From contig NC_052407.1 of NCBI RefSeq assembly GCF_009389715.1, positions 5,645,154 to 5,709,153 on the forward strand: a DNA stretch of 64,000 nt, read 5' to 3'. Every line of letters begins with the position of its first letter. Position 1 is the first letter of the stretch. Origin of the DNA: Phoenix dactylifera. Its lineage: Eukaryota; Streptophyta; Magnoliopsida; Arecales; Arecaceae. The position numbers and the translations under genes were made by a program. Below are positions 46,927-60,757 of this stretch, one piece after another. A model generated the notes under the pieces. It was not told the DNA's origin. It ran no database searches and worked only from the letters and a program-made list of their open reading frames with translations.

Positions 46927-48367
46927 ATGGCAACTGCTGCATACTCAGAGAACTCTCTCCACAAGCATGCAAAGCATCTCATCGTGATATCATAAATAAG
47001 CAGCAGAATAAATTAAAATAACTATAAATTATAATTCAGTTAACCTTCAAATCAAATTGACAAATAATATTTAAAAGTCTTACATCAATTAAACCTCAAA
47101 TAATAACATGATAACAAGATTATAAAAATACTAAATCTAAACTATATAGTTGAATCTCGTTTCTAGTCTCACTCCCAAAGTCACCCACATCCAAAACTAA
47201 GTATCTGCATTTGCAAAGAAAAGAAGAAATAATGAGCTCGACAACCTACTAAGTAATGAACATTTTAACCAGATTAATCATGTAATAAATTAAACAATTA
47301 TTTAATTCAAAACTAAATTCCAGTACGTAGCACTACCAAAATTTCTTGCATGCCAAATTCAATCTTTCTTAAAATAGAATTTTATTTTTAAATCAAAATT
47401 CTTTTAAATCATCAATTTTATCTTTAAAAGCTATGACCATAATTTTTCTATGATAAGATCAAAATACCGCATATTTTCTTGTGATGTGCCATGCATCATC
47501 TTGCGGCAAAGTTCTTCGGGATCACGAATCTGCTTGCAGTATACCGTGCATCTTCTTATGACATAAATCTTTCAGGATAAATCATGTGCCAACGAATTAG
47601 TCCCCATTAGTAGGGTACTTAACATAGTCAGGCTGAAAGTTCAAAACAATCATTTAGTTTATATCTCAGTTCAACAAAAATATAAAAAATCATGCAATAT
47701 CGGAATCAATCGAACGTGCTCAATATTTCCAACCATGCATCATCATAATATTCCAAAATAAATCATATTCAATATTAAAATACTATTCATTAAATCCATA
47801 CATCATGAATAGTATGATTCAAATTTATTAATATAATAATTTTATAATTTGCTGATAAATCTAAAAAAAGGTTCACATTACTTATCTTGCTAGTAAAACC
47901 AAACTATAGATCCAATTAATTTTGCAAATCTCTCCTAGAACCTAAGACTCCGATGACAGCTCAACTTAAATCTCTGGTGAGCACTATGAGCCAAGGCTGT
48001 TGAGTGCCAAAAGAAGTAGGAGAAATGAACCAATGATGGTTTAGTGGTGGCGATTAACAAAACTTGTCGATGGTGAGACGAAAGGGCTATGGGGGTTTGA
48101 AAATAGCTATTAGAGGCTAGGTTTTCTAGCTCTAATAGAAAATTAGAATGCAGAAGGAGTCCATCTCCTATTCTAAGTCGAACAAGGCTCAATCTTTTTT
48201 TTGTCCATCTCCTACTCCAAGTTGAATAAGGCTCCATCCTTTTTTTTCATCTCCTACTTCAAGTCGAATAAGACTCTATTTTTTTTCGGTCTCCTACTCC
48301 AACTCTTACATTTGGGCTGGTCAAGTGAATTAGACCCAATTTCTTATTAGCTGGGCTTGATGTTACA
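46817..48367 (-). repeat. 3' LTR of the long-LTR element
   Basis: Aligns with 49726-51210 over almost its full length, sharing long blocks such as CATCCAAAACTAAGTAT and ATGAACATTTTAACCAGATT. Its outer part is duplicated together with a TG microsatellite. Confidence 0.82.
48161..48302. repeat. 43-bp minisatellite within the LTR
   Basis: About 3.3 copies of a unit starting CCATCTCCTA(C/T)TC(C/T)AAGTCGAA and ending in a T run, at starts 48161, 48204, 48247 and about 48290. The same array, more diverged, occurs at 51041-51190 in the other LTR. It lies at the start (U3 side) of the LTR. Confidence 0.75.
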
Positions 48368-48377
48368 TTCTCTCACC

Positions 48378-48424
48378 CTCCCCCCCCCCCCCCCCCCCCC
48401 CACCCCCCAAAAAAAAAAAAAAAG
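48378..48424. repeat. Poly(C)/poly(A) tract (polypurine side of the element)
   Basis: About 20 C, then A and further C, then about 15 A. On the minus strand it reads as the G-rich tract before the 3' LTR. Confidence 0.85.
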
Positions 48425-49706
48425 ATTTTTTTTTCATCCTTGAAATTTTCTTACAGAAGACTTCAAAAATTGGGGTTTCTTGCCTCAAGCAATCCTTTAA
48501 CAAGAACAAGTCTTTCATCAAAATATTATTGTAATCAGCTTAAAAAATAATTAAAATTACTATCTTTTCGTTGCGCACTCTGAGTGAAACTACCTAAATC
48601 CTTTGGATTTATTAATAACTTTTGATTAAAATACTACTTTGTATTATGAACTAGAAAGATCTAAAATTTAAATTCCAAGTCAAAGAGGAACTTTTTAAAT
48701 ATCGTCCCCAATAAGCATCGAGTATATCTATCTAGATTAACCCTTGCACCAATTGATACATTCAAAACTATCATATAGACTAGTTATTATGATTCAAACA
48801 TGAATTAATTCTTAATTCTCTTGTCAATTCAGCCAGATGATTCCAAATCAAACTCCTACAAGTAAAAATAACTAGACGAATTTTTTCAATGCTTCACCAA
48901 GTTATAAGGCTTTAAATCAACAAATATGAGTAAAACCGATTTAATCATCTGATCTCCTAGAGTTTCCTTCATCAAGATATTTAGAATCTATATAAAACTT
49001 TCTATAATAATCATGTAAGCTTCTAAAATTCAAATTTTTTTTATGCAAAAATAGATTTCACCAACAACCTCAATAATATTGGCTAAAGATTCCTAGATCA
49101 GCTTATGAACCCAAATTTTGAATTGGAGTTTCAGACACACCACATGGTCTCCGATAGACATAAATAAGTTCTATTTGTAATATTTTCAACAATATTTTCC
49201 TTCTACATACTAGTTTTATTCATAATCCACAAACAAGTTCAAACCTCGAAGAGTGTTTCAATCAGATATCATAGAAGTTTCCTAGTCCAATGTTTAAACA
49301 ACTTTTTATGAATGAAGCCTACCTTGCCACTAAAAAATAAATTTTAAAAACTAAGCAATATCACAGTATGCTCTCATACCAAATTTAGGCTTCAAGATCT
49401 ACCTAAATCACATCACATGATATTATTCTATAGCCAATCTTCTTGTATTTAATTAGATCCAAATTCAACTAATAATAATAGGATCTATAGATTGCCCAAC
49501 CTTCCATGATGTATCAAACCTTATGAATAAATTTTATCACAATTTTCTAGTGACTATTTCATACATAATCACAAAGGCTTAATAGAAAAATCTCTGAAGT
49601 AGCTTATACTACAATCAACATAGATGTACATCCCAATACCCTTAGTGTTTACCCACCTACACTCATCCAATGTTAGATTTTTTTTTTCTTAAAATTTATC
49701 ACTTAT

Positions 49707-49718
49707 GTTCTGATACAA
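49707..49718 (-). other. Degenerate primer-binding site (tRNA-iMet) of the long-LTR element
   Basis: TTGTATCAGAAC on the minus strand differs at two positions from TGGTATCAGAGC. Confidence 0.55.
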
Positions 49719-49725
49719 TATTAAT

Positions 49726-51210
49726 TGTCATTCCCCCGACCTGAGTTTGAGAGTCGGAGTCGCAGCAATTGACACATACTCAAAAGATACTTTTTCCACA
49801 AACATGCAAGGCATTTTATCATAATATCATAAACAAGCAGTAGAATAAATTTAAATAAATATAAGCCATAATTCAATTTACTTCCAAATCGAGGTGACAA
49901 ATAATATTTAATTGTCTTACATCAATCAAACCTCAAATAATAACCCGATAAAAAGATTATAAAAATACTAAATCTAAATTATGTAGATATTGTCAAATCT
50001 CACTTTTAGTCTCACTCCTATAGTAGAACCCGCATCCAAAACTAAGTATTTGCATCTATGAAGAGAAGATGAGATAATGAGCTCGACAGCCCAATAAGTA
50101 ATGAACATTTTAACCAGATTAATCAGGCAATAAATTAAATAATTATTTACATAAAATAAGCATATGGAATTCATTAATTCAAAACCAAATCTCAGTATGC
50201 AGTTTTATCAAAATTTTTTGCATCCCAAATTCAACCTTTCTTAAAATCGAATTTCGTTCATAAATCCAAATTCTTTTAAATCATTAAATTAATCTCGTTA
50301 ACCATGACCTATGACCATATTTTTTCTATGGCAGGATCATAATACTATGTATTTTCTCATGGTGTGCTGCATATCATCTTGCGGTAAAGTCCTTCAGGAC
50401 CGCGTATCTGCTTGTAGTATTGCCACGCGTCTTCTTACGATATCAACCTTTCAAGATAAATCATGTACCAACGTATTAGCCCCCATTGGTGGGGTCCTTA
50501 ATATAGTCAGGTTGAGAGTTCAAAACAATCTTGTAATTTATATCTCAATTCAACAAAAATACAAAAAATCATGTAATATGAAAATTAATCGAACAAGTTT
50601 AATATTTTCAAATATGCATCATCATAATATTCCAAAATAAAGCATATTCGGTAATAAAATACCATTTATCAAATTTATGCATCATAAATAGTATGATTCA
50701 AAATTATTAGTATAATAATCTTATAATTTACGGATAAATCTAGAAAAATAGTCACATTACTTACCTTATGAGTGAAACCAAACTACAGATCTAACTAATT
50801 TTATGAATCCCTCTCAGAACATAAAACTCCGGCAAGTACTCAACTGAAATTTCCGTTGAGCAGCATGAGCCAAAACCATTGGATGCCAAGAGAAGAAAAA
50901 GAAAAAAATCGGCAATAGTTTAGCAGTGGCGGTCGACAAAACTTGTGGCGGTAAGATGAAAAGGGGTGTGACGGTCTTTAAATAGCCGTTAGAGACTCAA
51001 TTTTTTAGATCTTGTAGAAAATCGGGATGGAGGAGTCTGTTTCCTATTCCAAGTCAAACAGGACTCTATATTTTTTTTTTCATCTTCTACTTTGCATCGA
51101 ACAAAACTCTATTCTTTTTCTTTATCTTCTACTCCAAGTAAACAAGGCTCTATCTTCTTTTTTTTTTTATCTCCTACTCTAACTCTAATATTTGGACTGA
51201 TCAAATGATT
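49726..51210 (-). repeat. 5' LTR of the long-LTR element, truncated
   Basis: Starts TGTCATTCCCCCGACC on the plus strand and ends abruptly after ATCAAATGATT, missing the part equal to 48330-48367. Unique sequence leading into the CCS1 gene follows. Confidence 0.8.
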
Positions 51211-51331
51211 TGGGGGCTGAAGGCGAAGCATGGAAATGGACCGGGCTTGGAACTCATCAATCTGCGAGCATCTTAAGACAGAGCGTGGGCGGGCGAGATC
51301 AACGGTCTCGCGCTTCCATCTTATCTATAGC

Positions 51332-54300
51332 ATGCCTTATCCAATTCTAAGCGCTCTTTGCCAACCTCGTGCTCTGCTCTCATTCTTATGTACTTCGAGA
51401 ACTCTTGGTCACCACCGGGCAATGTCTCCTCTAAACCCCGCCAAAACCCTCGGAGGAGGCCCAATACCCAGAACCCTCTTCTCTTCTCTCCTCCAACCAA
51501 CTTTCAAATCACCCTCCTCCCTCTTCCTCTCCAACGGTCGAATTCCCCATGCCCTCCGAATCGCGTCCAAGCTCAACACCTCCCAAGATAGCAAGAGCCA
51601 AGCGCTTCCCGATAACAACAACAAAGAGAAGAAGAGGATCGTCGTCTTCGGACCCTCCCCGCCCGTGTCGGAAGAGAGCAACGGCGTTGCGACAAATGGA
51701 GAGGGAAAGAGGGCTCCGGCGGGAGTTCCTTTGTCGGGGTTCTTCAAAAGGGTGCCCAAGAGGGTTTTGGCCGCGCTTTCCAACCTCCCGTTGGCGATCG
51801 GGGAGATGTTCACCATCGCAGCCCTAATGGCCTTGGGTATGTGCAAAGAACATGAAGCTCTCTGTTTTTTGAGTAGGTCGCATAAAGATGTCTTCTTTTC
51901 TAGTGCTTTAAATTTTTATTCCTTTGTTATGAGACGTAGTTACTTTGGTTATCTGAACAGAGGGAAGAGACATTGGTGAATGTAACTGAACTGGGTTGAG
52001 GAAATTCATTTCAGTTTAACTAATTTGCAATGCTTAGGGAACGGCAACATAGAGAAAATGGTGAAATACAGTACAGTAATTGGTTGCTTTTTGTGATAAT
52101 TAACATGGCTTTCTCCATTTTTTAATTTCATCGACATGATAATTCAGCACGCAAAGGTTTCTAAGTAACACAGGATCATTAGAGTGTTTTTTAGATGAGT
52201 AGAAGCCCATGACACCCGAGTACTTTTTATTCCCCTGTTAAACTCCTCAGAAGAAAGTAATCGGCGGCTTTTGGATCACTGCTATCTGTACAATAATTTT
52301 CCACATTTGTTTGTGATGATTAACAAGCTTAAAAAAAATATCCATGGACCACAGAAAGAACTGCATGAAAGTCCTGACAAAGGAAAAGCTAGAAACATCT
52401 ATGCCCTTCGTCTTGTCGGAGCAGTAGATCTTTCTGTTTCGACGCACAAAATTTTTGAATTTGGGGTACAAGCCCAAATTGTTGGATAGCTTATTGAATA
52501 ATTTGTCCAATGTAACCAAAATGACCTGCAATTGAAGTGTGTACATGATAGATATGACCAACTCACTAAAGGGTGAATGAAACTAAAGAAATGCTTGATG
52601 CTTAGGCTGTCCCAAGTCTCCTTTAATAGCAAATTCACTGTTCAATGGACTAAATGCCGAGTAGTTAGATGTTTCATCTTGTCTCTGATTCAAGTGTAAT
52701 TTTTTGGGATTTTTCTATTTTAGGTTTTATCAAATGGAACAAGCATGTATCAAATGGAACATACCTTTTGGTGACTTTCCATTATCAAATGTATCAAATC
52801 TTGTCTCTGTTTTTCTTTCTTTTTTCCCTTAAAGAATCCTCCAATCTTTGTGATTTACTCATCTTTTGGGTTCCACTGTTGGTGATCTTCCTTACCTTAG
52901 ATTATTCAGATATCAAACCTTTGAGATCCCTATCTTGTCTGTCAAGTATCTTGAGACTTCCAAACCAGGAAACAGGATGACCCCACTTCTGTCCTTTAAA
53001 ATACAAGAACAAAATTACAACTGAGAGGCCAAACAACACTATTTTGCTTAATATTTTTGATGAACCATACGATTATTATTTACAAGACTTGCAATATGCA
53101 CATTATTTGCTGATGTAAGAAAAATAGCAAAGAGGGCCAATTGGTTCACTTCCGTGTTTTTTTCTTTCTTTCTTTCTTTCTTTCTTTTTAATGTAAAGGC
53201 TAATGGCTGGTTGCTTGAAAATTTTCCTTATTTGGTAAGTATGTTTCTTTAGATTTTCAATGGTTGTGAGTGGTCCTGTTATGACATTGATTAATGGCCA
53301 CTTACGCATGGTTATGAGAAAATATCCTTTTCTAACCGCTGGTAATACACAGTGGGCATGGTTAGTGATACTTGTTTGCTGTTTCTCTTGCATTCATCTT
53401 AATTATGGCATCAACCATGATCATCCCATATTATGGCGTTGGCTTTACCGTACATATTGAAGGTCATATTTTCCATCATAAGAGGATCTAAAAATCAGTT
53501 ACGGCAACTCTCATCTCCATTTTTTTGAGACCTATACACCTTTTAAAAGCTCTGATGCATCACTAATTGGGATATGAACTATCATGAGCACAAAGTATGC
53601 TAGGACTAAATTCATAGAGAACACCTGAGCTGGACTCTTTAACTTTACATCTACCCTCCACGTTCATATCCATGTAAGGACCAATCTGTTTTTAAAGAAG
53701 CAAAATGGGTATGTTTCGTCCATTAGCTCTAAAACCATACACTCAATCAGTGTGCATCTTGGATTTGAAGTTAATCTTGACGATTGATTTATATTTTAAT
53801 CCACATATTAGAACTCTTGAATGCTTGTGATTCTGATAATTATCAAGCCTCTTTAAACAAGATAATACTAATTAAATGTCTAACACAAATATTCTTCTTT
53901 GATATGTTCATAGGCACTGTTATAGATCAAGGGGAGGCTCCTGATCACTATTTTCAAAAATATCCAGAAGAGAATCCTGTGTTTGGATTTGTTACATGGA
54001 GATGGGTTCTTGGTCTTGGGTTTGATCACATGTTCACATCCCCTGTTTTCCTATGCATGTTGATCCTTCTTGCAGCATCACTTATGGCTTGTACGTACAC
54101 GACCCAGATCCCTTTGGTTAAAGTTGCTAGAAGGTCTGCATCCTTGAGAGCTTGATGCCATAAACTGGAAGTTAAGCAATGTTGGTAACTAGAGTAATTC
54201 TTTGCATTTTTATATGCAGATGGTCTTTTATGCATTCAACAGAGGCTATCCACAAACAGGAATTTGCAGAATCTCTTCCCCGAGCATCTATTCAGGACTT

Positions 54301-57300
54301 GGGTATTATTTTGATGGGAGCAGGATATGAGGTATATTTTCGTTTCTAATTATATCAAGTGTGTATATGTGTTCAATGCAACTGCTACTATTGGCATTTG
54401 AAACTTCCAAGCATGTTCTGTTTGCTGTCTTGTAACAATTGTTTGGCAAGTCCATGCAAACAGTTAGACATTAACAAGAAGCATTGCTGCATCAATTTGG
54501 AGTTAGCCACATATATTAATTTAGCTAGTGGTTCCTGACTAATGTTAGGTTTATCATAACAAGTATGACCTCATATTTCTCATGACTTCCATCCAAGTCT
54601 TCTTTGGTCCTCTCCTTTCATCAAATGTTTGAATGTGTCCTCTGGAGCTAATTCTAAGGTGGGCAGGCTTTCTTTTGCCTACAATCTATGCATTCAAATC
54701 ATCTCAAGTTATTTTGCTTTTCTTTGCCCTATATGAAGTAGCCTGTTTTAGTTTTGTCCATTCTGATTTTACCGCATCCTTTAATCACCCTCCTCTCTAT
54801 GATTGTCATCTTATACTTCAGGATTGGTATCTAACAATCACATAGCACTTTAACTTCTAAACTTTATATGCTGTCCTATAATTGTGTTGTAGGGATTCAA
54901 CATCCATATTTCCATCATTTATAGGATAAATCAAATGTACCAAAATATAATATGTCTGAGTCAATTTTCTTTTCCCCTAAATTGAAACTACATCATCTAC
55001 TCCACTCATATTTTCCTGAATTCTGCAATTGATGTCCTTTAACTTGGTTTGAATAATGTACATCAAAAGTGTGTTCATAACTTGCAAACGCTTCTTCTAA
55101 ATTAATTGGTTTGAATGAGGTAGGATCAACAGTTTGATTTTATAGCTTATTTGATCATTTTACAACCAAAGCATCAACCATGTTTCAGTTATTTATAAAT
55201 TTGGAGGCTAATATGAAGGATCGGGTGGGATGAAGATTATCTAAATGGGTACATGAGAAGAAAAAAAGAATTGGGAAGGATGTTGGATTAAAGGAAAAAT
55301 AGTTAAATTGATATAAATTGATAATTCTTTCATATGAAACAGAATTTTGATGGTAGAAGATTGATTTTACCAGTATATGGTTCATGATGCATGTAGAGAA
55401 ATAAGCAACTACAATCTCATCAACACTATATCACGACATTTGACTTTGGAGGTCATTGTGTATTTAATGTATTACTGCATTTTACCTATCTAATTGCATG
55501 AATAACCTTGTCCAGTCAGCGTTTGTAAAATTCTTCACTGTTTCAATATGATAATGATACATATCAATCTTAAACGACAACAGGGCCATGGCCCAGTTAC
55601 CTATCAGCCATGCCAGTGTCTCACAAAATTTATATTAAGTTAATCACATATCCGCTATAAAATTATATTAAATGAAAAGCTAAATATAAGAATAATCAAT
55701 GCTTTTTACCTGAAGCATCTGCTGTTTGCATTTCAAGGATAAAGAAGATATATTCCTACTACTTGTAAGGCAGCAAGCATATCTATATAAGAGCACTGTA
55801 TGCAAAAAAACTGGGATGAAGAAAGAAAATCGATCTATGAAAAGAGCTGTAAGAGCATGCATGTTTTTTTTTTTTTTTTTAAAAAAAAGACATGTCCTCA
55901 CATATATTATAGATGTAGCTTGAGGATTTTTTTTTGGGTATCCTCTTTTAGGTACTTATGTTGTGCTTTCTTCTTAACATTTCTTCATGTAGGTATTTGT
56001 TAAAGGGCCATCTTTATATGCTTTCAAGGGGATGGCTGGTCGATTTGCTCCCATCGGTGTGCATTTAGCGATGCTTCTGATTATGGCAGGAGGGACACTT
56101 AGTGCCACTGGAAGTTTTCGAGGCTCAGTAACTGTTCCTCAAGGGCTGAATTTTGTCGTGGGAGATGTGATGTCTCCTAATGGCTCTCTTTCTTTTCCTA
56201 CACAAGCTTTCAATACTGAAGTTCATGTTAACAGATTCTATATGGATTACTATGACAGCGGGGAGGTAATCGCTGTTGCACAAAATTCTTGTCTCATGTT
56301 TCTTTGTTGTGTCCGTACTCGTTCTTTTGCCTCAACTTACCTGCCTCTATAGTCTTTGACATTCAACATACCTTATTTTATGTAACGTTTATATTTAACA
56401 GGATTATCTTTTCAAATTTGTTTAATATTCTACAATTTGCTTTTATCAATACTTAAATTGCTTCATAATTTGTTTGGTATCCCCATGATGAATGTTGCAG
56501 GTTTCACAATTTTATACCGATATTTCACTCTTCAGTCTTGATGGAAAGGAAGTAATGAGGAAAACAATTAGGGTAAATGATCCTTTAAGATATGGGGGGA
56601 TTACGATCTACCAGACTGATTGGGGCTTCTCAGCACTGCAAATTTCGAAAAATGGTGAAGGTCCTTTCAATCTGGCTATGGCTCCTCTACAAACGAATGG
56701 TGACAAAAAGCTCTTCGGGACATTCCTACCTATTGGAAACACTGATTCACCTAATGTGAAGGGAATGTATGTTAGTTGCTTTTCCCTTAAACCATGTTCT
56801 AAACAAATCTCAAGAATTGAATAAGGTAGTAGAGTTATAATCATTTTTTTTTAAAAAAATTCCAGATCAATGCTGGCTCGTGATCTGCAGTCAATTGTCT
56901 TGTATGATCAAGAAGGAAAATTTGCAGGTGTTCGCCGGCCTAGCTCAAAACTTCCAATTGAGATTGGTGGTATGAAAATTGTGATTGAAGATGCAATTGG
57001 TAGCACTGGACTTGACTTGAAGGTGACAACTACTGAGTATCTCTTGTTAAGCTAGTTTCTGGCGTAGAATTAATACTTAAAGCTGAATTCAAAGTAGTTG
57101 GGATAAAGCTGGGTGATTATGGTTATGGTTAAGTAGAATTTTTTTAACAATTTTTTTCTCTATATCTTTTCCTTGATGCATCTCTTCTCCTTGATCTTTG
57201 CAGACTGACCCAGGGGTGCCCATTGTATATGCTGGATTTGGTGCTCTGATGCTCACTACTAGTATAAGCTTTCTCTCTCATTCACAGGTAATGCCAGTCT

Positions 57301-57520
57301 CCCCTTCTTCCTATGTAGGCGCTGAATTGTTGCAAACAATATGTCGAGCTATATTATGAACTATCTTTGCTTCTTTTAGATATGGGCCTTGCAATATGGA
57401 ACTACAGTTGTCTTCGGGGGAAAGACTAATCGAGGAAAAATTGAGTTTCAAGAGGAGATGAATTGCTTGCTTGACAAAGTACCGGAGATAATTGTCGTCG
57501 ATGATACCCTAAATGGTTGA
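51332..57520 (+). CDS. CCS1: Chloroplast cytochrome c biogenesis protein CCS1 (ResB family)
   Basis: Eight exons join in frame to 585 residues: 51332-51836, 53914-54133, 54220-54331, 55993-56265, 56501-56766, 56866-57022, 57204-57287 and 57380-57520. All introns have GT...AG ends. The N-terminus is Ser/Pro/Lys-rich, fitting a chloroplast transit peptide. Four hydrophobic segments are visible: end of exon 1, exon 2 (FTSPVFLCMLILLAAS), exon 4 (GVHLAMLLIMAGG) and exon 7 (YAGFGALMLTTSISF). A large lumen-side region lies between the third and fourth. The conserved TVIDQGEAP and FLSHSQIWA are present; the latter holds the family's conserved His. CCS1 works with CcsA in system II, delivering and attaching heme to apocytochromes f and c6 in thylakoids. 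The start at 51332 adds 30 residues before a second Met at 51422, which would give 555 residues; Arabidopsis CCS1 has about 550. Intron 1 is 2.1 kb and intron 3 is 1.7 kb. Confidence 0.93.
51837..53913 (+). other. CCS1 intron 1
   Basis: 2.1-kb intron with a GTATGT donor and a TTCATAG acceptor. It contains a (TTTC)n run at 53158-53188 and no recognised nested gene. Confidence 0.85.
54332..55992 (+). other. CCS1 intron 3
   Basis: 1.7-kb intron with GTATAT donor and CATGTAG acceptor. It contains a T/A homopolymer palindrome at 55863-55888. No nested gene was recognised. Confidence 0.85.
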
Positions 57521-58155
<635 letters not shown>

Positions 58156-58303
58156 GTTGGTTTCTATACGAGCATATGTTTAGTCTCGATTATGCACCGC
58201 AAAGATTTGGGGTATTAATTTGAGGTCAAAAAAATTTAAATAATATTTGCTTAATTAGTTTTCATGGATGACGATCTGAATTATTACAAACAGTATTAAA
58301 GCA
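58156..58303 (+). mobile_element. Diverged TRIM LTR with primer-binding-site trace
   Basis: Bases 58156-58288 match the TRIM LTR of 28226-28967 in reverse orientation: GAGCATATGTTTAGTCTC, AAAATTTAAATAATA, and the end CTGAATTATTACA. A degenerate primer-binding site (CAGTATTAAAGC) follows at 58291. No second LTR was found. Confidence 0.5.
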
Positions 58304-60542
58304 AACTCAAACTCAGAGCACATATATGATTAAGAGATTGCAGTATATGCCTTTTTGGCGTTGATACGAGCCGATCCCGGTATTTATGATTGGTACTAAA
58401 ATAAAAGAGTTTCTATATATGAAATTTGTAGTTATCATTAAATTGCCGCATATTTGAGAAACCAATGTAAGAGACTAATGCAAGTTCAATTAAAACTAGA
58501 TCCTTCTCGTAATTCATTTCATAATTTTTTATATTATATATATATAATATTTTTTTGTTTATTTTAGGTTCTCTTTTTCTGTTTCATGCTCTTAATTTTT
58601 TTGTATTAATTTTTCTTCATGGTCTATACGGCCGATTTGCCGCACTAAGAACACACGTGCGTGTACCGTGTAGAAGTGAGAGTCTATCCCTACGGTGCTA
58701 CTCGATTAGATGTCCCCTCGGTTTGGGACAAAAGTTATAAAATTGAGCCATTACTCACCAACTTGCATGAAATATTGCGGAACAAACAGTATTTTCAACT
58801 AGCCAGAGACCTCAGAACCACCTAACGAACCATTGGACTTTATCAACTAAAACAAACAATATTTTTCAACCAACCCTTGTAAGGAACCAATCGGCAACGA
58901 ATAAATTTTTTTTACATAGGCATTTGGTATGGAATGATGAACCCAGTATAAAAAATGATGTGAATAAAGATGACAAGAACACGACATTTGATTGCATCAT
59001 AGTGATCATACTTGATAGTGATTCCAAATCATTCATACTTCTCAAATCACTATCCAACCGAAAACCATCCTTGAGGACATATATCTAAAATATATTATAA
59101 TTAATATATTAATAAATATATTAATAATTTGTTATAATATATTTTTATATGAATAATAAATTTATTTTTAAAGAATATAATATGTAGGTTTAGTATTATA
59201 TTGTCAGTGATCTTAAATTTCTATAGAATATCCAAATAAGTTATTTGTACCAAACACCACTTATATTTAGTGACTGTAATTACCAGATTAAATATCCAAT
59301 CAAATTTGGAAGATCTTCTAATTTAGGTGGATTATGAAACTAGTTCGCTCAGATATCATTTATAGCAATCCAATTTTTTACCTAGAAAGGCTAATCGGAT
59401 GGTATTAACTGAGTTTTTTTTGACTCAATAAAGCAAAATGAGACGTAGATAACTAAGTCTGGGAAATCCCAAATGAAAACACATCATCTTCTTGGTGAAC
59501 CTTCACCCCGGAAAAAAAGGATAGCCAAGTGAATGAGCACAGAAAGCACCAGAACAGAAGTGAAACTACAAAATTTGTGGTTTGCGGCTTTTTGAAGCTA
59601 TTTAATACTTTTGCCTTGTTTAAATCCATCTAAAACCTGATAATTTCGGTCAGCTTTTGCTGATGCAAGAACTATTGGAGTTCTCTTTCAATCAACCTAA
59701 CCCTGAGACCATCCATATCAAACTTAAAGTTGAAATAGGATGCTTCCACTTAATCAACACCCAAAGGAGACACATTAGCATAAATGTTTGAAAACATTAG
59801 TCATTCTATAATCATTAATCAACTGCAAGTTTGCTTCATCCATTTAGATCAGCGTTGACAATTGCCAAAAAAAAAAAGGTTGGTGTGCTGTCCTTCTACT
59901 TTGTTCAATCGTTCAATTTAAATTACACATTGGACGTTTTTTGCCCTCACCTAGTCTGATCGCTTGGTGCTTGCGTGACCTTCTAACCATTTTAAAAAAC
60001 TGCGCCCATTTGCAGCATTTTTATCACCTTACAAGCTGACACCAACCCAAAGGAAAAACAAAACAAAACAAAAAAAAAGAGCAGGTCTCCAATCCAACCC
60101 AAGACCCAACTACCATCTCTGATACCTAACGGAAGCCGGGAAAAATCTTTGGTACGCCGGTAGGTCACGTAATATTCTCCTTGAGCCCAATGGATGCAAT
60201 GTGGCAGCTCATAAGCCAACCACGAGACAATCCTGTTGAGTCACACCAATCTCCTTATGCCACGTGGTACAAGGAACCCAACTTTTTTTTTGGATGGTTA
60301 CTAACCAAAAGAGTCAAAAGAAAGGAGGTAGCATAGGGATAAAGGGGCAGCTACATAACATGTCTAAAGGACCTCTTCCAAGTATTGAGCAGCAAAAGAG
60401 TCGACCCAGTCTGCAGCCCTGTTCGTCTCTCGGTATACATAAACGATTTGAAAGGAGCTGCAATCTCTCATGGGAATTGGGTCTACTTGAATGAGACTCT
60501 TGTAGGTGTAGAATGGGAAGTAGAGGGGCTTTCGGGTTGCAT
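58304..60542. other. Intergenic, nothing recognised; G-box near the MATE promoter
   Basis: AT-rich sequence without a recognisable gene. A CCACGTGG motif near 60258 lies about 550 bp upstream of the MATE start and is a possible G-box. Confidence 0.35.
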
Positions 60543-60703
60543 CTTTCGCGCAAAAGAACTATCGTTCTTCTTCTGCAATTTCGACGAATCTCAAAGCACT
60601 CCAATCTTTTTTCTTCTATCTTCTTTACAGATCTCGAAGCATCCATTGCGCGATCCAATGGTTGACACGGCGAAGGAAGGTGAATAAGTTTTTCGCGCGA
60701 AAG
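60543..60703. repeat. TTTCGCGC-ended repeat upstream of the MATE gene
   Basis: Starts CTTTCGCGCAAAAG and ends TTTTCGCGCGAAAG, with GCGAAGGAAGGTGAAT near the right end. The same words occur in the palindromic element at 2218-2390. Probably the same or a related MITE family, placed in another gene's promoter. Confidence 0.4.
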
Positions 60704-60744
60704 GCACAAACCGAACCAGTGGAGAGCCGTAGTTGGTGAGCTGA

Positions 60745-60757
60745 GAGTGTAAATAAA
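60745..60757 (+). promoter_or_regulatory. Candidate TATA box of the MATE gene
   Basis: GTGTAAATAAATA lies about 55 bp before the ATG at 60808 and would give a short 5' UTR. Confidence 0.35.

Larger units (their letters stand above)
48368..49725. other. Non-coding interior of the long-LTR element
   Basis: 1.36 kb of AT-rich DNA between the LTRs. No gag or pol motif was recognised in any frame. Confidence 0.6.
46817..51210 (-). mobile_element. Non-autonomous LTR retrotransposon with long LTRs
   Basis: Two direct repeats of about 1.5 kb (46817-48367 and 49726-51210) flank a 1.36-kb interior with no coding region. In minus orientation the LTR begins TGTAACATCAAGCCC and ends with GACA. A degenerate initiator-Met primer-binding site (TTGTATCAGAAC, 49707-49718) lies seven bases after the right (5') LTR. 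A purine tract of many G followed by AGGGTGAGAGAA precedes the left (3') LTR. The LTRs are longer than the interior, so this resembles a LARD-like derivative that depends on another element. The right LTR lacks its last 35-40 bases. Confidence 0.78.

Noticed and set aside
51409-51846. 145-residue minus-strand open frame
   Set aside because: Antisense of CCS1 exon 1; the plus strand carries the transit peptide and first membrane segment that join to the other exons.
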